Positions 12,201 through 23,280 of a stretch of DNA of 64,000 nt are shown here, in pieces. Position numbers and translations under genes: made by a program. How positions within the stretch are numbered: position 1 is the first letter of the stretch; each line of letters starts with the position of its first letter. The DNA lies in the NCBI RefSeq assembly GCF_000143535.2, contig NC_037315.1:1922001-1986000 (forward strand), in the 5' to 3' direction. The stretch comes from Botrytis cinerea B05.10. Its lineage: Eukaryota; Ascomycota; Leotiomycetes; Helotiales; Sclerotiniaceae. Below the pieces are notes generated by a model. The model was not told the DNA's origin, did no database searches, and was given only the letters and a program-made list of their open reading frames with translations.

Positions 12201-14676
12201 TACCATGGTTCACAGTAACTTCTCATGATTGCCCTCGGTATAGCCTTCGGCATTGGACTATGACACACTTCTCATATTTACCAGCGTGGGATTCATATGA
12301 AGATCTGCTGTTCGGACCACTTTCGCGAATCATTGTTGTAAGTCAGGACTCAGATCAAACGGTTTCCAAGATAAGCTGTGAATTGGCACTTCCAAATGCT
12401 ACTTGACCGACCCTTTTGACGCTCGGAATATGCATCAAGGACGGGGGGAAATTCTACCATGACATAGAAATCAGAATGCTCGTCAGAGGCCAGGGATCTC
12501 GTCACGAAAAGCGGAATCTACTGTGATCACAGCATCGAAATGACACTCCCCTCATTCACCACTTTCATGTGTTGAAAGTATTCAATTTACATAGCACAAA
12601 TCATTTGAAAGGAAAACGCAATGGTTAGGTACGATTTTCGAGATTGGCTTATGGTTTCGAAAAACAAAATCTGTTTTCCGAGTTAGAGATCTCCTTACTT
12701 AGCATAATCACTCTTGCAAAACACAACAACTAAATGAACAAATTATGAGTGAAAATTGAAGTGATGGAATTAATGGTAGTGAAACGAATGAACTTCAGAA
12801 AGAGGTGACTTGGATGAATGGGATGATCTTCAATTGCCAAAATTGATTCCTGATATTTTTCCACATTCATTTTGAACATTATGGCCTTAGATGGTCTTAT
12901 ATGGCCTCTCTCTCTGCCCCTAATTATTTAAACTAGGGCATAAATTTTTGCATAGTTAATACAAATGAGTTTTAAATTTAAGAGCCTAACTGATGGTGAA
13001 CTTGATAGCATTATTAACCACTCAGGATATATCCTGGAAGGCATCAGAGAGTATAACAATGTCTCTAAGATACTGGTTAAATTCGTCTTACATGCTCAAC
13101 TTTCTGTCCTTCCAAGCCAGCTTCATTCTTAAACAACCTCATTCTGTTTGCTGAACCTTGAGATGATTTTGAATAAAAAAGTCGGAACTCGATGTCTTGC
13201 TTAATGTCATATTTGTTGTTACTTTGAACTATCAGCTTCAAACCCTTGAGAGACTGGTTTTCTCTCAAACTAAATGTACTATGTTCCATCATGTTCTCGT
13301 CTCGAGCCCCAAAGCAAATTGATTGTAGAGATCTGAAAAAAATAATAAGATGTGACTACCTTGTTCTTTGAACTTTTTGGTCATAAAATATGGATGAAGT
13401 CATGAACAATTTCAACTCTTGCCTAGTAGATCTCGTCTCGAGGAGTCTTAAGTGTATTGAAAGTCAAGATCTGCCCAAGACAATAACTTGCACTATCTCT
13501 ATTTTTTCAATCCTCTGGACATAAGCAATAAAATTAATTATAAAACTTTTGAACTCTTGCTGACTAGATCTCATCTCAAGAGTTTAATAGAAACTGAAAG
13601 TCGAGATTCCCTCAGGATAATAGTTCTCACTAGTCTTATATTCTTTCAACTTTGTGGGCTTGAAAGAGAGATTAATTTATAAGAAATTTCGACTATTGTC
13701 CATTGGGTCTCGTCTCGAGAGTCGGAAAAGTAATTAAATTACTCTTTTGAATGGGACATTGAACCTTTATTATCCCTTTGGGATTCTAATTCGTCTCCAA
13801 AAGATAAGTTCATTCCTAAACAACTTCCACTATTCGCTGCTCGGGCTTACCTGAAAAGCTCATAAAGAACTGGTATTAAGCTAAGCTTTCATATCTCAAT
13901 TAGGTTTGCAGCCCTGACAGATAAAGCGATTGCCGAAAAAAAGTTACATACTTGTCTGCCATCTCTCATTGCGAGAATTGTAAGAACCTAAATGTATGAT
14001 TCTGAACCAGACATTAAACCCTCTCGACGATTCCATACTGAATCTAGATCTTCAAAATATGGATTCTTAACAGCTCAAAATGAACTATAATCTTTGCATT
14101 CTTGTTCATACTTCATCAGCATTTAATACGGTTTCAATATTTATGTCTTGCGAAATTTTCACGTCCCCTATTTTACCCTTCATTTGCCGAGAAACTTTCT
14201 AAGTTCCCTTTTGGGCCTTCATATATATCAAAGATACATCTTGGAGGGTTTAAAGGGCATTTAAATCAACTATTATGATCTTCGTTTCACCAAGATTTAC
14301 TTAATGAAATGCCTGCTTCAACGAATTTCTTTATAGCATCAATTTCTGTGTGATTTTCTATTTTTATCAATAAATTTGGGAGTTTTAATCAATAATGTTT
14401 TTAGATACGTAGCTATACCTCATATAATGATTTATCAGGGAAAACACTGGGCTCGTCTACATTCCTCTCAATGTGTAATCATATTAACATCAAGACCAAC
14501 ATCAACGGATATAAATCCGATGTTCATTGACAATATCAACAAAACACGTGAAATATATAGAATAAAGCTTGAGGACTACAAGATACTAAAAGATTCGACA
14601 TACTTGATCAAACAAGGGATATACAAGCACCAAATAGTCATATTCACCAGATATCATTTACAATCAACACGATAAC
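9257..14676. other. AT-rich gene-poor region
   Basis: About 5.4 kb without a convincing gene. Small open frames exist (for example 9298-9480 and 9530-9958 on plus, 11321-11506 and 11831-12022 on minus) but none has a recognisable domain. The minus frame near 11321-11560 has protein-like composition and a good downstream donor and acceptor around 11220-11330, so a small or decayed gene there is possible. A 15-T run sits near 10532. A 12-bp palindrome, ctgtgatcacag, lies at 12521-12532. A degenerate tandem repeat is listed separately. Confidence 0.5.
13272..13745. repeat. Degenerate ~137-bp tandem repeat, 3-4 copies
   Basis: The core tctcgtctcgag recurs at 13295, 13431, 13569 (as tctcatctcaag) and 13708, spacings 136, 138 and 139. 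Before the core of the last three copies lies a related stretch (ttcaactcttgcc, tttgaactcttgctg, tttcgactattgtcc). The changes seen include C-to-T and G-to-A transitions. Copies are too diverged to define exact ends by eye. Confidence 0.6.
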
Positions 14677-14993
14677 TCACAAACAAACTTCACTAACCCC
14701 CATATTCCCAACAGATTCACAGCTCAACAGCTCCTTCTCTATCAAGGTTCCCAATGACGCAGGAACAGCTAGTACATCCCCAGTACCCGCTTTAATACCC
14801 CTCATTCCGCAATATCTGAAGTAAAAATCTGAAATATTTAGAAGAGAATTTAGAAAAACGGCCCCGTGATCTCCACTATTCTTCTTTTCCTTCCTCATAT
14901 TCACCTCCCTATCGCTCCGATCTCGCCCATCTTCTCAATTCCTTGAGCATAAAGTAGGATCTCTGGAGCTGCCTTCTTTCTTCTCCCAAAACT
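14677..14993 (-). pseudogene. Possible gene fragment, two spliceable exons
   Basis: Two open segments join in phase. Exon 14905-14993 (acceptor TTTGTAG|AGT) reads into KAAPEILLYAQGIEKMGEIG. After intron 14816-14904 (AG|GTGAAT to TTCAG|A) exon 14677-14815 continues YCGMRGIKAGTGDVLAVPAS and ends at a TGA. The composition is protein-like and the junction keeps frame. No convincing upstream coding part or start was found beyond 14993, although an open frame follows on the same strand to 15141. I do not recognise the family. It may be the C-terminal remnant of a lost gene. Confidence 0.3.
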
Positions 14994-15379
14994 CTACAAA
15001 ATACGGCTGTGATTCCGTGAATCCCCTCAAGCAACACTTTATCAGGACTTTATCTAACTTATTTGCTACCTCCGAGGACAACACACTTGCTGTTGCTACC
15101 ACTTCTCTGGGAATAGAGAGCTTCAAAGGTATTGGGAACATTGCGTTTCATCTCGCAGATCGATCGATGTACGTATATATACTCTTTAACGAGTATCCCC
15201 CTCCTTCACTACTCCTAAATGTCCTCAATATTCTTCATCTACCAGTCAACCCAGCATCGAAGCTTTGAGCACTCCTAACATGATCTCTCCAAATAGCTAC
15301 ACGCAGGATTACCAGTATCCAAGGGTCTCCGCCGTTTGATATCGACTCCGTTAATACTTCGAGGCCTCTTCCACACAAG

Positions 15380-15670
15380 GTATGTATCATGCACTTCTTT
15401 GATTCCCTCCCCTTCCCGATTTCCCCTTAAAGCTCCGATAATAGAAAAGCGGAATACTATTGTAGTATGTGGGACTTATTGCACAATCTAATCAAGCACT
15501 GACATGAATATTAAACAGTATTAAACGACAACAGTATTGCTTCTCGTTAAGAAAGCCGGCACTACGAAGTTCTTGCATAACAAGGTATGTCTCCCTTTAC
15601 TCCCGGTCTTCTCCTTAAAGCATCTCTCTCTTGAATCGGAGCATTAATTAACCATTACACCCCGATTTAG
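15380..15670 (+). other. Two well-formed introns upstream of the 16083 gene (spliced leader or ncRNA)
   Basis: Intron 15380-15518 has CAAG|GTATGT, a CTGAC branch site and ACAG. Intron 15585-15670 has CAAG|GTATGT, an ATTAAC branch site and TTTAG. The 66-nt exon between them and the flanks show no frame that clearly continues to the next ATG. The simplest reading is a spliced 5' leader of the gene starting at 16083; a separate short transcript is also possible. The rest of 14994-16082 holds nothing else I can name. Confidence 0.4.
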
Positions 15671-16082
15671 GCCATATCTATCGATCTATCATACCATACG
15701 ACTCACAAACTCCCAAATTACACTCCCACGCACTCTGATTCGACAAGTTGATTGGATATACAGACAGTTTTTACAATTTTGAATAATCTTTCGATAAAGC
15801 GACTTCATTCACTTACCTCAAATCGAACCCCTTCACCACGCTTCTACCTAACTTTTTTCAACATCACTTGAAATCTCGAACCAATCCTATAACTACATCT
15901 TCTCAGCCTTCCTCAATCATTTACAACTACGATTGCAATAATAGCCTCAAGATTAACAACTGTACGCCGACTTTCGTACGAAATAACACCCTGATACCTA
16001 TGCCAACCCATTAAACGGCAAATCAGACATATTTTCGACTACAAACTATCATATCACTCGCACAACCCCCAAATCGCCTATC

Positions 16083-17816
16083 ATGTGCTTCAAGACGTTT
16101 TGGGGCTACACTTGTGGCCACTGCAGCTTGCCCTGCATTACAAAATGCCCAACTACCGCCCAAAACGAGAACTTCCCCCCATGTTCTATTCCCGCCCTGC
16201 AAAACATTCCCGCCAATCAATTCTGTCATGCTTGCATGCGTGTAAGTTGGAATATGAGCGTTATCGCCGAAGAGAATGCTCATCGAGAGAGTCACGAGCG
16301 AGGAGAGTGTAACTGTGAGGTCATATTTGACAGGGCTGAGAGAGAGCGTCGGGAGAGAGAGAGGGGTGCTGATTTGGAGGCTAGGGATTTCAAGAGAGAG
16401 GGGGATGAAAATGCAAGAACTAGAAATAGAGGACGAGGAAGAGGCAGAGATGCCACTGATGCCAACACTGCAGGTGCGGTCGATAACACCGGCTATAACA
16501 ACAATGGCGAAGGACGCGAGAGAAAAGGCACACAAGCGGAAGAAATCGGAGGAAATGCCGTTGTCATGCAGGGATCAAACATGGAGGCTATGATGAGCAC
16601 TACACCACCAGGATATCGCAGTCCTCATCCCCGCGATCCAGCCTCTTCTCATCGATACTTCCATGTCGCTAACGTCCACAGAGGAGGTCCATACGACATG
16701 AATCCAGTTACAGGCGTTGTACCTGCTCACCCCATCGATAACCCGCCAATTAGGACAGGTTCATCTCCTATGTACGGAGATATGATGATCATTCCCCCCG
16801 ATCCAAGAATGTCAAACATGGGTGTCTATCCTCCAGGACATCCCATTCTAGCCAACCACAGAGTCGACACTCATGCATTTCACCCTTTTCAGATGCCTCC
16901 ACCCCCTTCTTCAGGTCCTCCTAGCTATCAGAGTCCCAGTTTCGCTCCATCTGCTTATAGCGATGGAGACGGTAGCACTATCTACCCTGGAAACCAGTAC
17001 TCTTGGAGTCCCAATCCGGAGCCCAATGCGCCAATACCAATGCCAATACGCATTTCTGAGAGAGCATCAACTGGTGGCATTGATCCTCGATCATACGGTC
17101 AAACAGGTCCACCAAGCCAACCCAGATTTCAACATCATCCTACTCATGTGTTTTCGGATCCAGCCAGCTATCCAATGATCTATCCGCAACACCAAGCCAT
17201 GAACAATGATGCTCAACGAGACACCTATAACTACGCAGGCTACTACATGGACCGTTCTCATTTCAATGCCAACACCGGTGCCAATACTAGCACACACGTT
17301 TCACCCCAACCACGCGCCCAGGGTCCTGCTCCAGTCCCCATGGCTGAACACCACACAATGGGCGGTTTTACTCGTGCTCCCACATTCTCCCCTCTTTCTC
17401 GTGGTATTCCTGAAGCAAGAATGGTATGGCACGCTTCGGATAATAGTTTACCTTCACTCCCACCACAGGTTCCCTACCTAGGGGACTCGCCTTTGGCAGC
17501 TCCTGCTGCTCCAAGATATTTCAATGAGGGTCATCATGGAGCTAGACGCAATGGACGTCATGGGAACGGCAATACCCAACGCAACACTGTTCAAAGAGCC
17601 AGAACCAGTCAATCTATGGGACAGCTTCAAATGCAGATGACTACTACTACCGGTCCAGTTCAAATTGATTCTCAAGCGACACAAGCAACTACACAAGCAA
17701 CTACTCAGGGACAAGCTCAAATGCATTCTCAAGATACACCTGCTCCTATGAATATTTCTCTGTTGCGTACGCCAAGAGTCATCAGCAGCATGCCACGACC
17801 AAACTCAACAATGTAA
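16083..17816 (+). CDS. Hypothetical protein: Cys-rich N-terminus, low-complexity C-terminus
   Basis: Not recognised. A single uninterrupted frame of 577 residues starting MCFKTFWGYTCGHC; the ATG follows CATC and is the first in frame. Residues 1-80 hold about eleven cysteines in CxxC, CxxxC and CxC spacings (CGHC, FCHAC, CNC), suggesting a small zinc- or disulfide-stabilised module. Residues ~85-125 are Arg/Glu/Asp-rich. The rest is Pro/Gln/Ser/Met/Tyr-rich and disordered, with a short TQATTQATTQ repeat near residue 530. There is no signal peptide or membrane segment. The architecture resembles many lineage-specific fungal proteins of unknown role. Confidence 0.75.
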   Translation: MCFKTFWGYTCGHCSLPCITKCPTTAQNENFPPCSIPALQNIPANQFCHACMRVSWNMSVIAEENAHRESHERGECNCEVIFDRAERERRERERGADLEARDFKREGDENARTRNRGRGRGRDATDANTAGAVDNTGYNNNGEGRERKGTQAEEIGGNAVVMQGSNMEAMMSTTPPGYRSPHPRDPASSHRYFHVANVHRGGPYDMNPVTGVVPAHPIDNPPIRTGSSPMYGDMMIIPPDPRMSNMGVYPPGHPILANHRVDTHAFHPFQMPPPPSSGPPSYQSPSFAPSAYSDGDGSTIYPGNQYSWSPNPEPNAPIPMPIRISERASTGGIDPRSYGQTGPPSQPRFQHHPTHVFSDPASYPMIYPQHQAMNNDAQRDTYNYAGYYMDRSHFNANTGANTSTHVSPQPRAQGPAPVPMAEHHTMGGFTRAPTFSPLSRGIPEARMVWHASDNSLPSLPPQVPYLGDSPLAAPAAPRYFNEGHHGARRNGRHGNGNTQRNTVQRARTSQSMGQLQMQMTTTTGPVQIDSQATQATTQATTQGQAQMHSQDTPAPMNISLLRTPRVISSMPRPNSTM

Positions 17817-17849
17817 AGGGATCAAGCAAGAAAAAGGCAAAAATTTCAA

Positions 17850-17937
17850 GTAAGTTTTCAAATGCAGATAATTTTTTTGGGGATAGTCATTTATGTCGTG
17901 CAATGCTGGAACTATGCTAACTCAGCCTTTCACTTAG
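17850..17937 (+). other. Probable 3' UTR intron
   Basis: CAAG|GTAAGT, a GCTAAC branch site and CACTTAG|AA enclose 88 nt starting 33 nt after the TAA of the 16083 gene. The signals are strong, so the transcript is probably spliced after its stop codon. Confidence 0.5.
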
Positions 17938-18050
17938 AATTTGTACATTGAGAACAAAGGAGAAAAATCTGCGCCGGAATTGCTTGAAACCACTGTATCA
18001 TCACCGGCATCTCATTTTCCTTTCTCACTTTCCTTTTCGTCGAATCACGA

Positions 18051-19599
18051 CTACCGATCAACCTCTCCAAAGACTGCGAGTATAATTAGCATGGATCTAC
18101 AAACGAAGCGACAAACTTTTTCATGAAACTTACCCAAATCCATGGTACCGATGATAGCAACAGCGTCGGCAAGCAAATGTCCTCTTGAGATTTGATCGAA
18201 TCCACCCAAATGAGCGAAACCTGGGGCACGAATCTTGCATCGATATGGTCTTTCACTTCCATCACTTACAACGTACACACCCATTTCACCCTTTGGCGCC
18301 TCAATTGCGGAATAAGTCTCTCCAGGTGGAACAGTGTATCCCTTGGTGAAAAGTAAAAAGTGGTGGATAAGTGCTTCCATGTTCTCTTTCATAGCAGCAC
18401 GGGGCGGTGGAGAGATCTTGTAGTCTTCAACTCGGATTGGTCCAGCTGGCATCTTATTCAAACATTGATGAATGATTCGGAGAGATTGTCTGAATTCCTC
18501 CATTCTGCAGAGGTATCGATCGTAGCAATCACCATGGACACCAACTGGTACATCAAAGTCGACTTGGTCATATGCATCATAAGGTTGGCTCTTACGGACA
18601 TCAAATGGAACGCCACTACCTCGAAGCATAACACCAGTGAAACTCAAATTAAGAGCATCAGCGGCCGAAACGACACCAACTCCTTTCGTTCTTCCAATCC
18701 AAATTCTATTATCAGTAAGTAGTTCCTCTGTTTCGTCGATACGGTCGCCGAATTGAGTGGCCCATTGGTAGATGTCGTCAAGAAGTCCAACTGGAATATC
18801 TTGATGGACACCACCTGGACGAACATATGCAGCGTGCAAGCGGGCTCCTGAAACTCGTTCGTAGAATTCCTACGTTGGATATCAGCACCATTACATTTTC
18901 TTAGATAGTCAAATTCAATAACAATAATTTCCTTACCATAAGCTTCTCACGTTCTTCGAAACCCCACAAGAAAGGTGTAAGAGCACCAACGTCCATTGCG
19001 TGAGACAAAACAGACATAAGATGATTCAAAATTCTAGTGATTTCACCGAAAAGTGTTCGGATCCATTTTGCCCTCTCAGGGATTTCAACGTTCAGCAATT
19101 TCTCAACAGCCAAAGAGAAGCATTGCTCGTTGGTCATCATAGAAACGTAATCCAATCGATCAAAGTATGGTAAAGCCTGGATGTATGTCTTATATTCGAT
19201 CAACTTCTCAGTTCCCCGATGCAGTAAACCGACATGAGGATCCGACCTCACGATTTCCTCTCCGTTAAGTTCCAAAATTAAACGCAACACACCGTGAGCA
19301 GCCGGATGTTGAGGGCCAAAGTTCACGGTATAATGGCGAATCTTCCTCTTCTCCACATTTTCGTCTTCGTGCAATCTTGAATCGGGAGCTACGTCGAGAC
19401 TATCTGGAGTGTTGTTGAATAAGAAATGTTCATCGGTAGGAACCAATCTTGTGCCCTCGTATGGCTCTGCGTATCTGCGAGCTGGGAGTGCTGAAAATGC
19501 TCTAATTGAGGCTCTTGATGTTGAGGGACGAAGGGTGGTGGGTCGCAACGAGCATCTAGTAGCTGTGCGCCCGGCCTGCCGGAATAGTGATGCGACCAT
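18051..19599 (-). CDS. NADH-ubiquinone oxidoreductase 49 kDa subunit (complex I)
   Basis: Core peripheral-arm subunit of mitochondrial complex I (NDUFS2/NuoD family), lining the quinone site. Exons are 18937-19599, 18134-18869 and a 23-nt terminal exon 18051-18073, for 473 residues; introns 18870-18936 and 18074-18133. The N-terminus MVASLFRQ followed by an Arg/Ser/Thr-rich stretch is a mitochondrial presequence. Family hallmarks are the [14 protein letters not shown] motif, [30 protein letters not shown]-type sequence (IRAPGFAHL) and the C-terminal GTMDLVFGEVDR, which is only restored by splicing the last intron (G|TC = Val). Length matches the family. Two unrelated genes flank it, and the start is 336 bp from the divergent AC40 gene. 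Confidence 0.97.
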
Positions 19600-19935
19600 T
19601 GTGAACAAAACCGAAGAGATACTGGATGCTTCTTACCAGATCTCACTGTTTTGAGAGGCAATGAGACTGAGGAGTGGAGAGTGAGGCCGTTTTAGCGTTT
19701 GCCTCTTTGATTATCTTGATGATGTTCTTGACTTCTTAGCACGGATGTTTTGTTTAGCTTTGCTTATTTAAGATCATTTGATTGGTTGTTGTGGATAGCA
19801 AGGGTCGGCGCCGGTTGATCTTTGATGCCGATATCAAAATTTATTTTTTTGTATCTTCAGAATCTTTGCGACAGTGCGACTGAGAAGAACGACCCCGCGA
19901 TCGATTTTTTACTTGGGTTTGGAGAATTATACACA
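19600..19935. promoter_or_regulatory. Divergent promoter region, complex I 49-kDa / AC40
   Basis: A 336-bp gap between two start codons facing away from each other. It must hold both promoters. No specific factor site is claimed. Confidence 0.6.
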
Positions 19936-21156
19936 ATGGCACCAAAACAAAGATATACTGCGGCTGATGTCCCACCTCCCAGAAGCTTTTCTGAAAGAGA
20001 ATTGGCAGCTAGAAAGGTAGAAAGTCTTCAAATGTTTCCTGGTTTTCATTTCTGATTCCATTCATAGATAGTTGGAATAAACACCGAAACCGTCACCGAC
20101 ATCACATCCACAGACTTCCCAGGTCATTGGCCTAACGAAGAGCATGCATGGAATAAACAAAGCTTCGCTGAGAACCTCCAAATACAATTCCACCAAAACG
20201 AACCTCTCCTCTCCTCATTCTCCCTCATTGGCATCGATGCCTCAGTCGCCAATGCCTTCCGTCGAATCCTCATTGCTGAAATCCCCACACTCGCTATCGA
20301 ATACTGTTTCGTCAAAAACAACACCTCTGTAATCCAAGATGAAGTTCTCTGCGCTCGTCTCGGTCTCGTACCATTTAAGGGAGGAAAGGAAGGACTTTTA
20401 GATTTCATGAAATGGTTCCAAAAACCCGAGGAAGAAACCCCCGAGGAAGAACGTCACCTCGGATCTTTCGATCATAATACCATTCAATTGACCCTGAAAA
20501 TCGAATGTACACGCAACAAGGAAGCTGCTCCAGGAGAAACGGATCCAAGAAAAGTATACCACAATGCTCACGTATATGCGAAGGATATCGAATTTAAGCC
20601 TTTTGGAAGACAACTCGAGTATTTCAGCGGCGAGAACACTATCAAGAGTCCTAACCCGGATATTTTGATCGCGAAGATGAGACCCGGTCAAGTCATTGAT
20701 ATCGATATGCATGCGATTAAGGGAATTGGGAGGGATCACGCCAAGTTTTCGCCGGTGGCTACAGCTTCATATCGACTATTGCCAGTGATTGATATTACTC
20801 AACCAATCTTAGGCAAAGATGCGAAGAAGTTCAAGAGATGTTTCCCTGATGGCGTTATTGGAATTGAGAAGGTTACTGCAAAGGAGGCAAAGATCAAAGG
20901 AAGCGGATATGAAGGACACGAGGGCGAGGACAAGGCAGTGGTTGTAGATGCCATGAGAGATACTGTTAGCAGAGAATGTTTGAGACATGAGGAATTCCAG
21001 GGCAAGGTCAAATTGGGAAGAGTCAGAGATCATTTCATTTTCTCGATTGAGAGCTTGGGACAGTGGGACAGTGATGAATTGTTCCTGGAGTCAATCAAGA
21101 CACTAAGAACAAAGTGTGAAGCTTTCAAAACGAGTTTACAAAACATGACAAAGTAA
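19936..21156 (+). CDS. RPC40: RNA polymerases I and III subunit AC40 (RPAC1)
   Basis: Alpha-like subunit shared by Pol I and Pol III, partner of AC19 in polymerase assembly. Exons 19936-20016 and 20068-21156; the 51-nt intron splits after codon 27 in phase 0 (AAG|ATA). The product is 389 aa. Typical features are the ANAFRRILIAEIPTLAIE helix of the alpha-type dimerisation domain, DEVLCARLGLVP, the central insertion, the conserved R-PGQ-IDID-HAIKGIGRDHAKFSPVA segment and a C-terminal heptad-like helix. The ATG context is ACACAATGG. Length equals the family norm (about 335-390). Confidence 0.96.
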
Positions 21157-21423
21157 TTTGTGGAGATATACAGGGGAGCATTGCAGGAGTTTTAGGAAAT
21201 ATGGCGTTGGTTGGTTTAATCGTGGATAAATGGGTATCTAGATTTTAAAGAGCTTATTGTAACCAAAAAATCAATGCTATTTGTATGATGTCGTTCTCTA
21301 ATAACCCAGTCATTGGCAGCTAGGTATACAAGCTATCAGAACTCCTTTTGCCTATGACCTCGCTAAAACCACTTCATTTTCTCATCATTCATCCTTCGTC
21401 GTTATTTTCCAGCTGAACTCCGG

Positions 21424-23008
21424 CTAAGTGGACACACTCTCATTCGCAGAATCTGCCACAAATGCCCTAGAGAATCTCAGTCTGTACTTGAACATTACTG
21501 ATCCCAATGACGGATCTGTCACTGCAACCTCATCCCCGTCTCCAGTCATTTCTCCCATCTTCCTCGACAAATTGTGCTCAGTCTTTACACGCAAGCTCTC
21601 CGGGCTCTGCATGTACAAAGACTTGTTGTCAGCTGAACGAATTGAAGGCTTCTTGAGCTGTGCTTCTGGTCTATGTGCAAGAGAATCGATGAACTCCTGA
21701 AGAGTCAGATTGGGGTCGATGCTCAAATCCCTTGCCAAGTTTCCACACACGGGACAGTCGTCCTTCTTCTCATGCTTGAAGGTGTAAGTATAAATGCCGT
21801 CGTCTCCACTGTACATCATATAATTTTCCTCCAATCCAAGAGAGGGATTGGTACTGCTTGCGATTTTGAACGCCTCGTTACAGCAGCTTGCCGCGATTAT
21901 TGCGTTGGTTGAGGCAATTGCTGGAATGATATTTTTGACCACTCCCTGTGTCAAAGAATAAGTAACACCCGGGATGTTGAATTCTTGCGCTCTTGTTAAA
22001 GCCTTCTTATAAAGCCAAGTGATATGTTCTGGATCATCATTATCTAGCTTGGGAAATGGCTTCTCTTGCTCCCATGCCATAATGTGAGCCCACTCGATGC
22101 AATGCTCTGGTTGGCGAGGAATTGTGGCTAGCGTACATAGAGGAACCGCAGCTCTTGGGGCGTGCATATCGAGTTGACACTCGATACAGGAAGTCATAGT
22201 TGGTAGGATGACACGGGATTGACCTTTGAATCCTACATAATCCCGTTAGCAAATTTGCTTCAAATATTTAAAAACATTTATAATACCTTCGGTACCTCCA
22301 TCTATCAATGGCTTTAGACTGTCCGGATTTTCCATGTCAACCATGTCGATCAATTTAGAGTTGATCCATCGTCGGGCTTCGATACTGTCTAACCCGCATA
22401 CAACGATGCTGAATTGCATGTAGAATTCCTCATCCTTGTCTTGGATCTTGCAATTATGCGGTACAATTGTGACACCCTTTACTCGTTTCTCCACGAATTT
22501 GGCTGCAACTTCAGCTTTAGACTTGCCAACATCGCTGTGGCGGAAAAGGAATTGTCGATTCAGATTTGAAACGTCGATTGTATCTACAACAGCTTTGTTA
22601 GAGTGTTATCTCGGATTAGGTTGAACAAAAAAGTACCCATGTCAATCACATGAATTGTCTTGAATCCTGATAGCGCTAGATTCTTCAAGATTTCACAACC
22701 AAGACCTCCCGCTCCACTACTTTCTGTTAGCACTCGGAGCTCTATTTTGTGAACTCCCTAGGCAACCAACATTACACTGTAGACGTATTAGCAATATATC
22801 CTTTCTTTATTTTCAAGAATATTTAAACTTACAGGATTTTCATGTGATCAAGAAGAGCAGTGCATGCCTCGTTACCATCAAAGTCCTCATCAGTAAATGG
22901 TCCAGAAGTTCGACGAATGTTGTCTAAATAAGACCTTCAAAAAGTTAGTTTAACAGTAAGCAAAGAGGAAGGATATACATACCATCGTGAGAGTGTTTGG
23001 GTTGCCAT
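21424..23008 (-). CDS. UBA3: NEDD8-activating enzyme E1 catalytic subunit Uba3
   Basis: Catalytic half of the NEDD8/Rub1 E1 (with Ula1/AppBp1); it adenylates NEDD8 and forms the thioester passed to Ubc12. Six exons: 22983-23008, 22833-22934, 22771-22776, 22637-22716, 22287-22583 and 21424-22232, 439 aa. The nucleotide motif [16 protein letters not shown] (residues 43-58) is only complete if the 6-nt exon is used. Then come the [19 protein letters not shown] metal/ATP segment, [23 protein letters not shown], zinc cysteines C186/C189 with a later CPVC, and the catalytic cysteine at C203 in [18 protein letters not shown]. The C-terminal ubiquitin-fold domain is present. The gene is divergent from tel2. 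Confidence 0.96.
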
Positions 23009-23280
23009 GATGAAAGAACTTGTGTGTAGTTAATAATTCTCGAGTACTTTCCTGCGGTCAAGGAATTTGTTGTAGAGAAGGAGAATTGTATGATCAAAAT
23101 AGCTCGGAACTGTTGGAACTGGAATGTCTTCTTATCGAGGTGCATGAGCTTGTTAGCGCTATCGCAAACGCATTAGCCGCGATTGCCCGCGTACACCTAG
23201 CTGTAGACTCTGAGAATCTAAAAATTACTTGAATCTAAAAATCTATTCAAAACCATTCACTGACTAAGTTCAATGCAGCT
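23009..23280. promoter_or_regulatory. Divergent promoter region, uba3 / tel2
   Basis: 272 bp between two divergent start codons. No defined site is claimed. Confidence 0.6.
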
